Assembly: GCF_000282495.1 (NCBI RefSeq)
Contig: NZ_AKJE01000023.1
Location: 1 to 64,000, forward strand
Direction of reading: 5' to 3'
DNA: 64,000 nt
Origin: Pseudomonas sp. GM79
GTDB taxonomy: Bacteria; Pseudomonadota; Gammaproteobacteria; Pseudomonadales; Pseudomonadaceae
In this document: one piece after another, positions 35,534 to 47,258 of the stretch
How the letters are laid out: each line of letters begins with the position of its first letter
Numbering within the stretch: position 1 is the first letter of the stretch
Program-made: the position numbers and the translations under genes
Notes under the pieces: model-generated
What the model saw: the letters and a program-made list of their open reading frames with translations, nothing else
The model's database searches: none
What the model was told of the DNA's origin: nothing

Positions 35534-36626
35534 TGGCCGAAATCCGTTTGCAGAGCCTTGCCCACAGCTACACCCCTACGCCGACCGGCCCCGAGGATTA
35601 CGCGATCCGCGAGATGGACCACGTCTGGGAGCAGGGCGGCGCGTATGCGCTGCTCGGGCCTTCGGGGTGCGGCAAGTCGACCTTGCTCAACATCATTTCC
35701 GGGTTACTCAGCCCGTCCCAGGGCCAAGTACTGTTCGACAGTAAAGTGGTTAACGAACTGACCCCGGAAAAGCGCAACATCGCCCAGGTTTTCCAGTTTC
35801 CGGTGGTCTACGACACCATGACGGTGTTCGATAACCTGGCCTTCCCGTTGCGCAATCAGGGCATGGCGGAAGCGAAAATTCACACCAAGGTGCAGGAAAT
35901 CGCTGAAGTCCTCGACCTTCAGGCATTGCTGTACAAGAAGGCGCGCAACCTCACTGCTGATGAAAAGCAGAAAGTCTCCATGGGCCGTGGGCTGGTGCGC
36001 GATGACGTGTCGGCGATCCTCTTCGATGAACCGCTGACGGTGATCGACCCACACCTGAAATGGAAACTGCGGCGCAAGCTCAAGCAGATCCACGAGCAGT
36101 TCAACATCACCATGGTCTACGTCACCCACGATCAGCTCGAAGCTTCGACCTTCGCTGACAAGATCGCGGTGATGTATGGCGGCCAAATCGTGCAGTTCGG
36201 TACGCCACGGGAATTGTTCGAGCGACCGAGCCACACCTTTGTCGGTTATTTCATTGGCAGCCCGGGGATGAACCTGATCGAGGTCCAGCCACAAGCCGGC
36301 GGTGTCGGTTTTACCGGGACTCATTTGCCGTTGTCCGACGCGATGCAGAAACGAATCGCCGAGTCCGAATGGAAAACCCTGAAGGTCGGCATTCGCCCGG
36401 AGTTCGTTCATGTGTGGGACGAACCCTGTGATGACGCGATGCAGGCACAGGTCGTACACGTCGAAGACCTGGGCACCTACAAGATCATGACCCTGAACCT
36501 CGACGGCGCTCCGCTCAAAGTACGCCTGGCCGAAGACAAACCGGTGCCCGAAGGCACGGCATACATCAGTTTTCCGGCGCAATGGCTGATGGTCTATGCC
36601 GATGATTACCTGCTGGAGGTGCTGCC

Positions 36627-36630
<4 letters not shown>
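35533..36630 (+). CDS. glpT: Glycerol-type ABC transporter, ATPase subunit 2
   Basis: The 365-residue protein has Walker A GPSGCGKST, Walker B AILFDEPLTVIDP and the switch histidine in VYVTHDQLEAST, all canonical. Its signature is not: LTADEKQKVSMGRGLV stands where LSGGQ would be. Together with GlpS, the heterodimer would have one full ATP site (GlpT Walker motifs with the GlpS signature) and one degenerate site. A TOBE-like C-terminal domain (KVGIRPEFVHVWDEP) follows. The start overlaps the glpS stop by one base. This is not the glycerol-3-phosphate permease also called GlpT. Confidence 0.85.
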
Positions 36631-37493
<863 letters not shown>

Positions 37494-37501
37494 GGCCTGC
37501 C

Positions 37502-38302
37502 ATGAGCAAGAGAAAGCTGATTCCACTGCTGATCTACATCCTGTTCCTGCTGGTGCCGATCTACTGGCTGCTGAACATGTCCTTCAAGAGCAACACCGAA
37601 ATCCTCGGCGGTCTGACCCTGTTTCCCCAGGATTTCACCTTCGCCAACTACAAGGTGATCTTCACTGACCCGAGCTGGTACACCGGTTATCTCAACTCGC
37701 TGTACTACGTGAGCCTGAACACGGTGATTTCCTTGAGCGTGGCGCTGCCGGCGGCGTATGCGTTTTCACGCTATCGTTTCCTCGGTGACAAGCACCTGTT
37801 TTTCTGGCTACTGACTAACCGCATGGCGCCACCGGCAGTTTTCCTGCTGCCGTTCTTCCAGTTGTATTCCTCGATCGGGCTGTTCGACACCCACATCGCG
37901 GTTGCGCTGGCTCACTGCCTGTTCAACGTGCCGTTGGCGGTGTGGATTCTTGAAGGCTTCATGTCTGGCGTTCCCAAGGAAATTGACGAAACCGCCTACA
38001 TCGACGGCTACAGTTTCCCCAAGTTCTTCGTGAAGATCTTCGTCCCGCTGATCGGCTCCGGGATCGGCGTCACGGCGTTTTTCTGCTTCATGTTTTCCTG
38101 GGTCGAGCTGTTGCTGGCGCGAACCCTGACCTCAGTGAACGCCAAACCCATCGCGGCGGTGATGACCCGCACGGTCTCGGCGTCCGGCATCGACTGGGGC
38201 GTGCTGGCGGCAGCGGGGGTGTTGACTATCCTGCCGGGCATGTTGGTGATCTGGTTTGTTCGCAACCACGTGGCCAAGGGCTTTGCCCTGGGCCGGGTAT
38301 GA
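37502..38302 (+). CDS. glpQ: Glycerol-type ABC transporter, permease 2
   Basis: The 266-residue MalG/UgpE-type permease has about six membrane helices and the EAA loop EIDETAYIDGYSFPKFFVKIFVPLI (about 160-184). I chose the ATG at 37502 (MSKRKLIPLL) because GGTGAGG stands ahead of it; a GTG at 37490 overlapping the glpP stop is an alternative that would add four residues. It follows glpP directly in the operon. Confidence 0.85.
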   Translation: MSKRKLIPLLIYILFLLVPIYWLLNMSFKSNTEILGGLTLFPQDFTFANYKVIFTDPSWYTGYLNSLYYVSLNTVISLSVALPAAYAFSRYRFLGDKHLFFWLLTNRMAPPAVFLLPFFQLYSSIGLFDTHIAVALAHCLFNVPLAVWILEGFMSGVPKEIDETAYIDGYSFPKFFVKIFVPLIGSGIGVTAFFCFMFSWVELLLARTLTSVNAKPIAAVMTRTVSASGIDWGVLAAAGVLTILPGMLVIWFVRNHVAKGFALGRV

Positions 38303-38309
38303 GGAACTG

Positions 38310-38585
38310 ATGATGGAATGGATGAGTTGGACTGGCCCCACGGCGGCGTTCTTCAGCGTCATTGCCTTGATCCTGACGGGCATGACGACCTGGGAATTGC
38401 GTTCGCCGAGTATCCCTCGGCGTGGTTTTTTGCCGATTGCCACTACCCGTGGCGATCGGCTGTTTATCGGTCTTCTCGGCAGCGCCTACCTGCATTTGCT
38501 GGTAATCGGCGTCACCGACTGGAGCATCTGGGTAGCGTTCGCGTTGTCCCTGGTGTGGCTGTTGGCTGTGATGCGTTGGGGCTAG
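38310..38585 (+). CDS. glpU: Small membrane protein of the glycerol ABC operon (DUF2160-like)
   Basis: This 91-residue protein starts at ATG 38310 (MMEWMSW) behind GAGG, 7 bp after the glpQ stop. Three hydrophobic stretches (about 10-25, 45-65 and 68-86) suggest an integral membrane protein. A small protein of this kind (DUF2160) sits at the same place in glpSTPQUV operons; its role is not established. It could be an accessory permease factor. Confidence 0.8.
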   Translation: MMEWMSWTGPTAAFFSVIALILTGMTTWELRSPSIPRRGFLPIATTRGDRLFIGLLGSAYLHLLVIGVTDWSIWVAFALSLVWLLAVMRWG

Positions 38586-38633
38586 TCGAAATCGATCGGC
38601 ATGCATGTCCCGAAACCTAAACAGGAGGTCTCT

Positions 38634-40376
38634 ATGTTCGACAAAAACAATAAGCTGCGACATAGCGTTTCATTGGCAGCCATGCTGGCACTCAGTGGGT
38701 TGAGCGCTGCGGCCTGGGCCGATGCCTATGAAGACGCTGCCAAGAAATGGATTGGCAGCGAGTTCAAACCGTCCACCCTGACCGAAGCCCAGCAACTCGA
38801 AGAGCTGAAGTGGTTCATCAAGGCGTCCGAGCCGTTTCGCGGGATGAGCATCAAGGTGGTTTCGGAAACCATCGCGACCCACGAATATGAATCCAAAACG
38901 CTGGCCAAGGCCTTTACCGAGATCACCGGGATCAAGCTGACCCACGACTTGCTGCAAGAAGGCGACGTGGTGGAAAAACTGCAGACCCAGATGCAATCGG
39001 ACAAGAACATCTATGACGGTTGGGTCAATGACTCGGACCTGATCGGTACGCACTTTCGCTACGGCAAGACCGAATCGATTACCGACCTGATGGCCAACGA
39101 AGGCAAGGCCTACACCTCGCCAACGCTGGACATCAGAGACTTCATCGGCATCTCATTCACCACCGCGCCGGACGGCAAAGTCTATCAACTGCCCGACCAG
39201 CAGTTCGCCAACCTTTACTGGTTTCGCGCCGACTGGTTCGAGCGGGCGGATCTGAAAGCGAAATTCAAAGAAAAATACGGTTATGAACTGGGCGTACCGG
39301 TGAACTGGTCGGCCTATGAAGACATCGCCAAATTCTTCAGCGAAGACGTCAAGGAAATCGACGGCAAACGCGTCTACGGCCACATGGACTACGGCAAGAA
39401 AGACCCATCCCTCGGCTGGCGCTTCACCGATGCCTGGTTCTCCATGGCGGGTGCTGGCGATAAAGGCATACCCAACGGTTTGCCGGTGGACGAGTGGGGT
39501 ATCCGCGTCGAGGATTGTCATCCGGTCGGCTCCAGCGTGACCCGCGGCGGCGATACCAACGGCCCGGCGGCGGTATATGCGACCACCAAGTACGTAGACT
39601 GGATGAAAAAATATGCGCCACCGGAAGCGGCGGGCATGACCTTCTCCGAGTCTGGGCCGGTGCCGTCCCAGGGCAACATCGCCCAGCAGATCTTCTGGTA
39701 CACCGCGTTTACCGCCGACATGACCAAACCGGGCCTGCCGGTGATGAACGCCGACGGCACGCCGAAATGGCGCATGGCACCTTCGCCAAAAGGTCCGTAC
39801 TGGGAGGAGGGCATGAAGCTCGGTTATCAGGACGCCGGTTCCTGGACCTTCCTCAAGTCCACGCCTGAAAAGCAAAAACTCGCGGCCTGGCTGTACGCGC
39901 AGTTCGTGACGTCGAAAACCGTATCGTTGAAGAAAACCATTGTCGGTCTGACCCCGATTCGCGAATCGGATATCAACTCGCAAGCCATGACCGACCTGGC
40001 GCCGAAACTCGGTGGCCTGGTGGAGTTCTATCGCAGCCCGGCCCGCGTGCAATGGACCCCGACCGGGACCAACGTGCCGGACTATCCGCGTTTGGCACAG
40101 CTGTGGTGGAGCCACATCGCGGAAGCGGCCAGTGGCGAGAAAACGCCGCAACAGGCACTGGACGGTCTGGCCAAGGATCAGGATGCGATCATGACCCGTC
40201 TGGAACGCTCCAAGGTACAACCGACCTGCGGGCCGAAAATGAATCCGGAGCGGGATGCGCAGTATTGGTTCGATCAACCGGGTGCGCCGAAAGCGAAACT
40301 GGCGAACGAGAAGCCTAAAGGCGAAACCGTGAGCTATGCCGAACTGCTGAAATCGTGGGAGGCGGCGCGTAAGTAA
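38634..40376 (+). CDS. glpV: Glycerol-type ABC transporter, periplasmic binding protein
   Basis: The 580-residue protein begins with a signal peptide (cleavage near AAAWA-DA, about residue 28) and has an extended extracellular solute-binding fold (family 1), larger than sugar-binding relatives, as is usual for GlpV. Motifs include ATHEYESKTLAKAFTEITGI, GWVNDSDLIGTHFRYG and WRMAPSPKGPYWEEGMKLG. A strong AGGAGG ribosome binding site lies ahead of ATG 38634, fitting a binding protein made in excess. An intrinsic terminator follows. Glycerol is the inferred ligand; other polyols are possible. Confidence 0.85.
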   Translation: MFDKNNKLRHSVSLAAMLALSGLSAAAWADAYEDAAKKWIGSEFKPSTLTEAQQLEELKWFIKASEPFRGMSIKVVSETIATHEYESKTLAKAFTEITGIKLTHDLLQEGDVVEKLQTQMQSDKNIYDGWVNDSDLIGTHFRYGKTESITDLMANEGKAYTSPTLDIRDFIGISFTTAPDGKVYQLPDQQFANLYWFRADWFERADLKAKFKEKYGYELGVPVNWSAYEDIAKFFSEDVKEIDGKRVYGHMDYGKKDPSLGWRFTDAWFSMAGAGDKGIPNGLPVDEWGIRVEDCHPVGSSVTRGGDTNGPAAVYATTKYVDWMKKYAPPEAAGMTFSESGPVPSQGNIAQQIFWYTAFTADMTKPGLPVMNADGTPKWRMAPSPKGPYWEEGMKLGYQDAGSWTFLKSTPEKQKLAAWLYAQFVTSKTVSLKKTIVGLTPIRESDINSQAMTDLAPKLGGLVEFYRSPARVQWTPTGTNVPDYPRLAQLWWSHIAEAASGEKTPQQALDGLAKDQDAIMTRLERSKVQPTCGPKMNPERDAQYWFDQPGAPKAKLANEKPKGETVSYAELLKSWEAARK

Positions 40377-40396
40377 ACAGCGGGACCGCGTGAGGC

Positions 40397-40425
40397 AAAA
40401 CGGCACCGAAAGGTGCCGTTTTCAT
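40397..40425 (+). terminator. Intrinsic terminator of the glpSTPQUV operon
   Basis: AAAACGGCACC and GGTGCCGTTTT pair around GAAA, followed by CATTT; 21 bp after the glpV stop. Confidence 0.9.
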
Positions 40426-40440
40426 TTGTGCCTGTTGGGC

Positions 40441-40542
40441 CGCCTTCGCGAGCAAGCCCGCTCCCACAGTGGATCTCCAGTGAATACACCATAGGGGGAA
40501 CTCCTGCGATTAACTGTGGGAGCGGGCTTGCTCGCGAAGGCG
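40441..40542. repeat. REP family A palindrome pair (copy 8)
   Basis: CGCCTTCGCGAGCAAGCCCG ... CGGGCTTGCTCGCGAAGGCG, between glpV and the toxin-antitoxin pair. Confidence 0.9.
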
Positions 40543-40565
40543 TCATTGAATACGCCGCAAACACT

Positions 40566-40880
40566 TCAGGTCAGCGCCGCCAGTTGTTCAACCGTTTCCG
40601 GAAAACGCTCAACCAGCCGGATAAGGGTGGTGGCCTGAGCATTAGGTTTCGCCCGTCCTTGTTCCCAGTTCTCCAGCGTCCGGGTATTCGTACGCAAATA
40701 CATCGCGAATACCGAACGGGAAAGGTTGAGCTGTTGGCGTATGGCTACCACTTCCTCGGCAGTGATTGGCACCAGTTTTGGCAGTTTGATCTTGTGGGTT
40801 CGCAGCGTGACCTTGCCTTGGCGCTCGTCGGCCAAGGCTTCAAGGCCTTCCATCAGTTCGGCAAAAATGTCACGTTTCAT
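40566..40880 (-). CDS. HTH antitoxin (NadS/HigA-like)
   Basis: The 104-residue protein has an XRE/Cro-type helix-turn-helix in its C-terminal half (ITAEEVVAIRQQLNLSRSVFAMYLRTNTRTLENWEQGRAKP, about 43-83). It begins at ATG 40880 (MKRDIFAELMEGLEAL), overlapping the 3' end of the toxin gene by 11 bp. That toxin-first order and overlap are typical of HigBA-type systems. It should neutralise the toxin and repress the shared promoter. Confidence 0.85.
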   Translation of the reverse strand: MKRDIFAELMEGLEALADERQGKVTLRTHKIKLPKLVPITAEEVVAIRQQLNLSRSVFAMYLRTNTRTLENWEQGRAKPNAQATTLIRLVERFPETVEQLAALT

Positions 40881-41220
40881 AGTGGGATCTCGTGTTGATT
40901 TCGCTATATAGAGTTTGTCTGAAAAGTTTCTTCTGGGAAGGCGACAAGTCGTCTTGCTCGTTTTTGCTATATACGGTGAACAGCCAGAATTGATCAAAAC
41001 CCGACCACCAGTAATAAATCACCCTCAGTCCACTGCGCTTGCCTTTGCCGCGTCGCTGGTCGGAGAAACGGACCTTTCGCAACCCGCCCATACCTTCCAC
41101 CAGGTCGCCAGTTTCCGGGTTTTTCAGCAGCTCCAGTTGAAAGCTGCGAAACAGTTCGTCGTCCAGGTAGTCATTTCTGTGTTTTTGAAATACGGGTAAT
41201 TCGATAAAAAGAGCGTCCAT
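40870..41220 (-). CDS. RelE/HigB-like toxin
   Basis: The 116-residue protein has the RelE-superfamily pattern of the NadS-linked group: FIELPVFQKHRNDYLDDELFRSFQLELL, LRKVRFSDQRRGKGKRSGLRVIYYWW and FTVYSKNEQDDLSP. The cluster of arginines and lysines with GLRVIYYW fits an mRNA-cutting endoribonuclease. The ATG at 41220 is chosen because MDALFIELP is the usual opening; the open frame continues upstream to 41271, over the promoter. Activity is inferred from family. Confidence 0.85.
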   Translation of the reverse strand: MDALFIELPVFQKHRNDYLDDELFRSFQLELLKNPETGDLVEGMGGLRKVRFSDQRRGKGKRSGLRVIYYWWSGFDQFWLFTVYSKNEQDDLSPSQKKLFRQTLYSEINTRSHYET

Positions 41221-41243
41221 GTTCTGTACGTTACCTGCGTATA

Positions 41244-41271
41244 TTTCTATCACAAGAATCGAATAGGTCAA
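41244..41271 (-). promoter_or_regulatory. Candidate promoter of the toxin-antitoxin pair
   Basis: On the minus strand TTGACC (41271-41266) and TAGAAA (41249-41244) are separated by 16 bp, 24 bp before the toxin ATG. Confidence 0.5.
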
Positions 41272-41397
41272 GGCTTCTGTGCCTGCCCAATTCGGTCAAG
41301 TCATTACGTTAAAGTCGCAGGTAGGATCTGGATGTAGGACGCGGCTGATTCATCCGCGAGGCGATTCTGGATATCGGGGAGGAGAGGGGAAGCAATG

Positions 41398-41470
41398 AAG
41401 ATCAACAGATCGCAGCCTTCGGCAGCTCCTACGCGCTTGTGGGCGCTGCCGAAGGCTGCGATCTTTTGAT
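41398..41470. repeat. REP family B palindrome (copy 4), short form
   Basis: AAGATCAACAGATCGCAGCC with TTCGGCAGCTCC pairs with its inverse across only about 13 bp, so it can fold into a single long hairpin. The region 41272-41520 otherwise holds only the nuo terminator and no gene. Confidence 0.88.
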
Positions 41471-41484
41471 CCTGTCCCCAAAAC

Positions 41485-41516
41485 GCAAAAACGGCACCCG
41501 AAGGTGCCGTTTCTGT
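41485..41516 (-). terminator. Intrinsic terminator of the nuo operon
   Basis: On the minus strand ACGGCACC and GGTGCCGT pair around a TTCG loop, followed by a T-rich run (TTTTTGCGTTTT). It lies 26 bp past the nuoN stop. Confidence 0.88.
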
Positions 41517-41541
41517 TTTCTACCGAGTATCGCTTACGCGA

Positions 41542-43005
41542 TCAACCCGCCAACCCCGACTGTTGAACCAGGTTCAGCAGCGGCTGTGGATACAGGCCGA
41601 GGAAGAACGCCAGTACGGCAATCGCCAGCAGCATCACGCCGCCTGCACGTTGTTCCCAGTGCAGTTGCGCATCGTGGCGACGCAGGTTCGGTTCCATCAG
41701 GTACAGGGTGACCATCACTCGCAGGTAGTAGAAAACGCCAATGGCGCTGCCCAGTACCAGGGAGCCGACCAGCCACCATTGGTGCGACTCGACACCGGTG
41801 GCGATGATGTAGAACTTGCCGATGAAGCCCGCGGTCAGCGGGATACCGGCCAGGGACAGCATCATCACGGTCAGGACGGCGGTCAGGTACGGACGGCGCC
41901 AGAACAGGCCGCGGTATTCGTACAGGGCATCCGCGTCACGGCCGTTGTACGGCGAGGACATCAGGGTGATCACACCGAACGCGCCGAGGCTGGTGATCAC
42001 GTAGGTGACCAGGTACACGCCGATGGCTTCCACGGCCAGGCCTTTGCTCGCCACCAGGGCGATCAGCAGGTAGCCGAAGTGGGCGATGGACGAGTAACCC
42101 AGCAGACGCTTGAGGTTGCTCTGGGTCAGTGCCAGCAGGTTACCGAACAGGATCGACGCGATGGCGATGATGGTCAGCACGTCGCTCAGCACACCGCTGC
42201 TCGCCGCTGGCGAGATCTGGAACAGACGCACCATCACTGCGAACACAGCGACTTTTGACGCGGTGGCCAGGAACGCTGCCACCGGTGCCGGAGCACCTTC
42301 GTAAACGTCCGGGGTCCAGAGGTGGAACGGTACCAGCGACAACTTGAACGCCAGGCCGATCAGCATCATGCCCAGGCCCAATTGAGCCAGAGAGCTTGGC
42401 AGACCGGTGGCCGCCAGGGCCTGGCCGATGCCGTTGAAGCTCAGGCTGCCAGCGTCGGCGTAGAGCAGGGCCATGCCGAACAACAGGAACGCGGAACCGG
42501 CGGCCGACAGCACCATGTACTTGATACCGGCTTCCAGCGAACGCTTGTTGAAGAAGGCATACGCCACCAGACCGTAGACCGGTACCGAGAGCAGTTCCAG
42601 ACCGACGAACAACCCGGCCAGGTGCTGCGCGCTGACCAGCACCAGGCCACCGGCGGCGGACATCAGGATCAGCAGGTAAAGTTCTTCACGGTTGCCCGGG
42701 TAACCCGAACCGCCATCGCCGAGGTAGGCGTGGGCGAGGGTCACACAGGCGAGGGTGGCGACCAGGATCAGCGCCATGTACAGGCAAGCGAAGGTGTCGA
42801 TCTGCAGCAGTGGCGTCACGGCCAGTGGCGCGACTTTCAGGGCTGGCAGGATCGACAGCAGAGCCAGGTTCAGACCTGCCACCGACAGCAGGAAGGTCTG
42901 AGAGTGGTTGCGGCGCCATGCGATAGCCAGCATCACCACGATGATCGTGGCGCTGGTGATCAACAACGGCGCAAGCGCGATAAAGTGTTGAGTCGTGAAT
43001 TCCAT
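41542..43005 (-). CDS. nuoN: NADH-quinone oxidoreductase subunit N
   Basis: The 487-residue antiporter-like membrane subunit carries protons in complex I. It has about 14 hydrophobic helices; the conserved helix-7 region [23 protein letters not shown] holds the key lysine, and [28 protein letters not shown] is typical of Nuo antiporter subunits. I chose the ATG at 43005 ([15 protein letters not shown]), 7 bp past the nuoM stop; the open frame to 43113 lies in nuoM. It is the last gene of the operon. Confidence 0.96.
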   Translation of the reverse strand: MEFTTQHFIALAPLLITSATIIVVMLAIAWRRNHSQTFLLSVAGLNLALLSILPALKVAPLAVTPLLQIDTFACLYMALILVATLACVTLAHAYLGDGGSGYPGNREELYLLILMSAAGGLVLVSAQHLAGLFVGLELLSVPVYGLVAYAFFNKRSLEAGIKYMVLSAAGSAFLLFGMALLYADAGSLSFNGIGQALAATGLPSSLAQLGLGMMLIGLAFKLSLVPFHLWTPDVYEGAPAPVAAFLATASKVAVFAVMVRLFQISPAASSGVLSDVLTIIAIASILFGNLLALTQSNLKRLLGYSSIAHFGYLLIALVASKGLAVEAIGVYLVTYVITSLGAFGVITLMSSPYNGRDADALYEYRGLFWRRPYLTAVLTVMMLSLAGIPLTAGFIGKFYIIATGVESHQWWLVGSLVLGSAIGVFYYLRVMVTLYLMEPNLRRHDAQLHWEQRAGGVMLLAIAVLAFFLGLYPQPLLNLVQQSGLAG

Positions 43006-43012
43006 AGCGCTC

Positions 43013-44545
43013 TTACCGGGCCGAAGCGAGTTGAGTGAAGGCGGTGCCGAGCCACTGCTGCACGCCATGCATCGTCGCGGCAGAGGTATCGAGGAACGGC
43101 TGCGGGTACACACCGATGTAGATCAGCAGCGCCGCAAGCCCAACCACCATGATCAGTTCGCGACCGTCCATGCCATGCAGCACCGCGTCCGATTTCGACG
43201 GGCCGAAGAAGGCACGGTGGACCATGATCAGCGAGTAGACCGAACCGAACACCAGACCGGACGTCGCAATCACAGTGATCCATGGGGCGCTGGCGAAGGT
43301 GCCGATCAGGATCAGGAACTCACCGACAAAGTTACCGGTCGCCGGCAAGCCCAGGGACGCGGCGGCGAAGAACAGGCTGAGAGCCGGCAGGTAGGCAATC
43401 TTCGACCACAGGCCACCCATCTCACGCATATCGCGGGTGTGGGTACGCTCGTACAGCTGACCGGAGAGGATAAAGAGTGCCGCGGCCGACAGACCGTGCG
43501 CCAGCATCTGCATCACTGCGCCCTGCAGCGCCAGTTGGCTGCCGGAGTAGATGCCGATCAACACGAAGCCCATGTGGGAAACGGACGAGAAGGCGATCAG
43601 ACGCTTGATGTCGGTTTGTGCGAAAGCCAGGAACGCACCGTAGAAGATCCCGATCAGACCCAGGGTCATGGCGAACGGCGCGAACTCGGCCGAGGCATTC
43701 GGGAACAGCGGCAGGGCGAAACGCAGCAGGCCATACGCCGCAGTCTTCAACAAGATACCGGCCAGGTCCACGGAACCTGCGGTCGGCGCCTGGGCGTGAG
43801 CGTCAGGCAACCAGGAGTGGAACGGTACGACCGGCAGCTTGACCGCAAAGGCGATGAAGAAGCCGAGCATCAGGATGTACTCGGTGGTCGTCGACATCTT
43901 GGTCTTCAACAGGTCGGCGTAGTTGAAGGTAATCACGCCGGTGTCGTTGAAGTTGACCAGTACCAGACCCAGGATCGCCACCAACATGATCAGGCCGGAA
44001 GCCTGAGTGAAGATGAAGAACTTGGTTGCCGCGTAGATCCGGGTTTTCTTGCCGTCCGAAGAACTGTGACCCCAGAGCGCGATGAGGAAGTACATCGGCA
44101 CCAGCATCATTTCCCAGAAGAAGAAGAACATGAACAGGTCGAGGGCGAGGAACACGCCGACGACACCGCCCAGGATCCACATCAGGTTCAGGTGGAAGAA
44201 GCCCACATGACGCTGGATCTCTTTCCACGAGCAGAGTACCGAGAGGACACCCAGCAGGCCGGTCAGCAGGATCATCAACAGCGACAGGCCGTCGAGGGCC
44301 AGGTGCACGTTGATGCCGAAGCGCTGGATCCAGACGTGCTTGAACTCAATCGCCCAGGTCGGATCGGCGCCAGGCGCCGGTGCAAATGAATAGTCACCGT
44401 TGGCCCACAGCCAGAGGCCAAGGGAAAGCAACAGGGACATGGTGATCAGCGCAATCCAGCGGGGGAGGGTGGCGCCGAAGCGCTCACCCATCCAGCACAG
44501 CAGGCCGCCGATGAAGGGGATCAGGATTAGCCAGGGCAGAATCAT
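43013..44545 (-). CDS. nuoM: NADH-quinone oxidoreductase subunit M
   Basis: The 510-residue antiporter-like subunit shows the helix segment [27 protein letters not shown], with lysine and histidine used in proton movement, and [24 protein letters not shown]. The glutamate of [16 protein letters not shown] corresponds to the conserved acidic residue of helix 5. Length matches the family. It lies 39 bp downstream of nuoL. Confidence 0.96.
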   Translation of the reverse strand: MILPWLILIPFIGGLLCWMGERFGATLPRWIALITMSLLLSLGLWLWANGDYSFAPAPGADPTWAIEFKHVWIQRFGINVHLALDGLSLLMILLTGLLGVLSVLCSWKEIQRHVGFFHLNLMWILGGVVGVFLALDLFMFFFFWEMMLVPMYFLIALWGHSSSDGKKTRIYAATKFFIFTQASGLIMLVAILGLVLVNFNDTGVITFNYADLLKTKMSTTTEYILMLGFFIAFAVKLPVVPFHSWLPDAHAQAPTAGSVDLAGILLKTAAYGLLRFALPLFPNASAEFAPFAMTLGLIGIFYGAFLAFAQTDIKRLIAFSSVSHMGFVLIGIYSGSQLALQGAVMQMLAHGLSAAALFILSGQLYERTHTRDMREMGGLWSKIAYLPALSLFFAAASLGLPATGNFVGEFLILIGTFASAPWITVIATSGLVFGSVYSLIMVHRAFFGPSKSDAVLHGMDGRELIMVVGLAALLIYIGVYPQPFLDTSAATMHGVQQWLGTAFTQLASAR

Positions 44546-44584
44546 GACGGGCTCGTTTCCTTTCGCAAGTTCGCAAGGTTCATA

Positions 44585-46438
44585 TCAGACCGCTACCAGC
44601 ACGACGGCGCCGATTACCAGCACGGCACCAGCAGCCATCGAGGCGGCATACCAACGCAGTTGACCGGTCTCGGTGCGGCTCAGGGCGGTGTGACCGCCCT
44701 TGGCCATACGCGGGATCAGACCGATGGTCTGGTCGAGCGGGTCTTTGCGCAGAATGTGGCTGATCGCAAGGTAAGGCTTGACGAACAGTTTGTCGTAGAT
44801 CCAGTCGAAGCCCCAGGCAGCGAACCACCAGGCCGAAAGGAAGCGGCCGACACCGCTGTTGGCGATGGCGGTGACGAAGCGGCGCTTGCCGAGGAACAGC
44901 AGCGCGGCCAGCAGGATACCGGCCAGGGCGATGGCACCCGAGGCGATTTCCAGACTGTGCTTGGCTTCGCCGCCGGCATGGCCGACGCTTTGTGGCAGCA
45001 CACCGTGCAGCGGTGGAACGATCATCGCGCCGACGAACGTCGACAGTACGATCAGCACCGACAGCGGCAGCCAGTGAGCAATGCCGTGACCGGCATGCGC
45101 TTCGGTCTTCGCTTCACCGTGGAACGCGATGAAGATCAGGCGGAAGGTGTACAGCGAAGTCATGAAGGCACCGACCAGACCTGCATAAAGCAGACCCTGG
45201 TTACCGCTGGCGAACGCTTCCCAGAGGATTTCATCCTTGGAATAGAAGCCCGCAGTCACCAGAGGCAAGGCCGCCAGGGCCGCGCCGCCGACGATGAAGC
45301 TGGCATAGGCCAGTGGCAGTTTCTTCCACAGACCGCCCATCTTGAAGATGTTCTGCTCGTGGTGGCAGGCAACGATTACCGAACCGGACGCAAGGAACAG
45401 CAGCGCCTTGAAGAAGGCGTGGGTCATCAGGTGGAAGATCGCGCCTTCCCACGCACCTACGCCGAGTGCCAGGAACATGTAGCCGATCTGGCTCATGGTC
45501 GAGTAGGCGAGGATACGTTTGATGTCGGTCTGCACCAGTGCGGCAAAACCTGCCAGCACCAGCGTCACACCACCCACGACACCCACCAGGTGCAGGATAT
45601 CCGGCGCCAGGGCGAACAGACCGTGGGTACGGGCGATCAGGTAGACACCGGCGGTCACCATGGTCGCGGCGTGGATCAGTGCCGAAACCGGGGTCGGGCC
45701 GGCCATCGCATCCGCCAGCCAGGTTTGCAGCGGCAGTTGCGCGGATTTACCGACAGCGCCGCCCAGCAGCATCAGGGTCGCCAGAACGATCCAGAAGTCG
45801 CCGGCCTTGAAGTGCTCAGGCGCCTTGACCAGCAGTTCCTGGATGTTCAGCGTGCCCAACTGTTGGAACAGGATGAACAGGCCGATGGCCATGAACACGT
45901 CGCCGACGCGGGTCACGATGAAGGCTTTGAGTGCCGCATTACCGTTGTTGCGGTTGCTGTAGTAGAAACCGATCAACAGGTACGAGCACAGGCCCACGCC
46001 TTCCCAGCCGAAGTACACGAACAGCAGGTTATCGGCCAGGACCAGGAACAGCATGCTGGCGATAAACAGGTTGGTGTAGGCGAAGAAACGCGAGTAACCG
46101 GCTTCACCGCGCATGTACCAGGACGCGAACAGGTGGATCAGGAAGCCCACACCGACCACCACACCCAGCATGGTCAGGGACAGACCATCCAGGTACAGGG
46201 CGAAGTTAGGCGTGAAGCCTTCCACCGCCATCCACTGCCACAACACCTGGGTGTAGTGACCGCCTTCAGGTGGCGCAACGTTGAACTGCCAGATTATGTA
46301 AGCAGTGACGATTGCCGACAGGCCAATGGAGCCGACGCCAATCAGCGCCGAAAGGTTTTCCGAGAGGCGACCGCGTGAGAACGCCAGCAGCAGGAAACCA
46401 ATGAGAGGGAATACGAAAGTCAGATAGAGAAGGTTCAT
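44585..46438 (-). CDS. nuoL: NADH-quinone oxidoreductase subunit L
   Basis: The 617-residue largest membrane subunit has about 16 hydrophobic segments and the long amphipathic lateral helix near its C-terminus (about 530-590). Antiporter signatures include [58 protein letters not shown] and [20 protein letters not shown]. The start overlaps nuoK by four bases. Confidence 0.96.
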   Translation of the reverse strand: MNLLYLTFVFPLIGFLLLAFSRGRLSENLSALIGVGSIGLSAIVTAYIIWQFNVAPPEGGHYTQVLWQWMAVEGFTPNFALYLDGLSLTMLGVVVGVGFLIHLFASWYMRGEAGYSRFFAYTNLFIASMLFLVLADNLLFVYFGWEGVGLCSYLLIGFYYSNRNNGNAALKAFIVTRVGDVFMAIGLFILFQQLGTLNIQELLVKAPEHFKAGDFWIVLATLMLLGGAVGKSAQLPLQTWLADAMAGPTPVSALIHAATMVTAGVYLIARTHGLFALAPDILHLVGVVGGVTLVLAGFAALVQTDIKRILAYSTMSQIGYMFLALGVGAWEGAIFHLMTHAFFKALLFLASGSVIVACHHEQNIFKMGGLWKKLPLAYASFIVGGAALAALPLVTAGFYSKDEILWEAFASGNQGLLYAGLVGAFMTSLYTFRLIFIAFHGEAKTEAHAGHGIAHWLPLSVLIVLSTFVGAMIVPPLHGVLPQSVGHAGGEAKHSLEIASGAIALAGILLAALLFLGKRRFVTAIANSGVGRFLSAWWFAAWGFDWIYDKLFVKPYLAISHILRKDPLDQTIGLIPRMAKGGHTALSRTETGQLRWYAASMAAGAVLVIGAVVLVAV

Positions 46439-46743
46439 CCGCGCATCTCGCTGGCAGCGTCGATATCGAGAGTGTGGAAGCGGCGATACAGCTGCAACAG
46501 AATCGCCAGGCCAATACTGGCCTCGGCGGCTGCCAGGCTGATCACCAGGATGAACATGATCTGTCCATCCGGTTGACCCCAGCGGCTACCGGCAACGATG
46601 AACGCCAAAGCGGAGGCATTCATCATGACCTCCAGGCTCATCAGCACGAAGAGAATGTTGCGCCGGACCATCAGGCCGACCAGACCGAGGCAGAACAGGA
46701 TGCCGGCGACCGCCAGACCATGCTCCAAAGGGATAGCAGGCAT
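46435..46743 (-). CDS. nuoK: NADH-quinone oxidoreductase subunit K
   Basis: The 102-residue protein has three membrane helices with the conserved glutamates in [17 protein letters not shown] and [17 protein letters not shown] chose ATG 46743 (MPAIPLEHG) because AAGGAG stands 8 bases upstream; a second ATG at 46749 would leave only two bases of spacing, although it overlaps the nuoJ stop. Confidence 0.95.
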   Translation of the reverse strand: MPAIPLEHGLAVAGILFCLGLVGLMVRRNILFVLMSLEVMMNASALAFIVAGSRWGQPDGQIMFILVISLAAAEASIGLAILLQLYRRFHTLDIDAASEMRG

Positions 46744-46745
46744 CG

Positions 46746-47249
46746 TCATTGCTCCTTGGCTTCGTTGCGGCCCAAGTGGAACGCCGTGACGGCTGCGGCG
46801 AGCAGCAGCATCGAGGCGAGTTCGACCACCAGCAGATACGGACCGAACAGGCTGATGCCCACGGCCTTGGCGTCTACGGTGGTGTGGCCGATGGCCTGCC
46901 CGCTGGCATCGCTGAACAGCACATACAGCAGTTCAACCAGCAGCAGGGTGCCGAGGGCGACGGGGCCCAGCCAGATACCGGGCTTGAGCCAGACGCGCTC
47001 TTGCTGAACCGAGGCCGGGCCCAGGTTCAGCATCATCACCACGAACACGAACAGCACCATGATGGCGCCAGCGTAGGCGATCACTTCCAGTACACCGGCA
47101 AACGGTGCGCCGAGGGCGAAGAACGTCATGGCCACGGCGATCAGCGAAATGATCAGGTAGAGCAGGGCGTGCACGGGGTTGGTGTTGGTGATCACGCGAA
47201 GCGTGGACACAACAGCGATACCCGATGCGAAATAGAAAGCGAATTCCAT
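46746..47249 (-). CDS. nuoJ: NADH-quinone oxidoreductase subunit J
   Basis: The 167-residue subunit has five hydrophobic helices, with the pi-bulge region [24 protein letters not shown] near 54-77 that is part of the proton path. It begins 9 bp downstream of nuoI. Confidence 0.95.
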   Translation of the reverse strand: MEFAFYFASGIAVVSTLRVITNTNPVHALLYLIISLIAVAMTFFALGAPFAGVLEVIAYAGAIMVLFVFVVMMLNLGPASVQQERVWLKPGIWLGPVALGTLLLVELLYVLFSDASGQAIGHTTVDAKAVGISLFGPYLLVVELASMLLLAAAVTAFHLGRNEAKEQ

Positions 47250-47258
47250 CTTTCTTCC

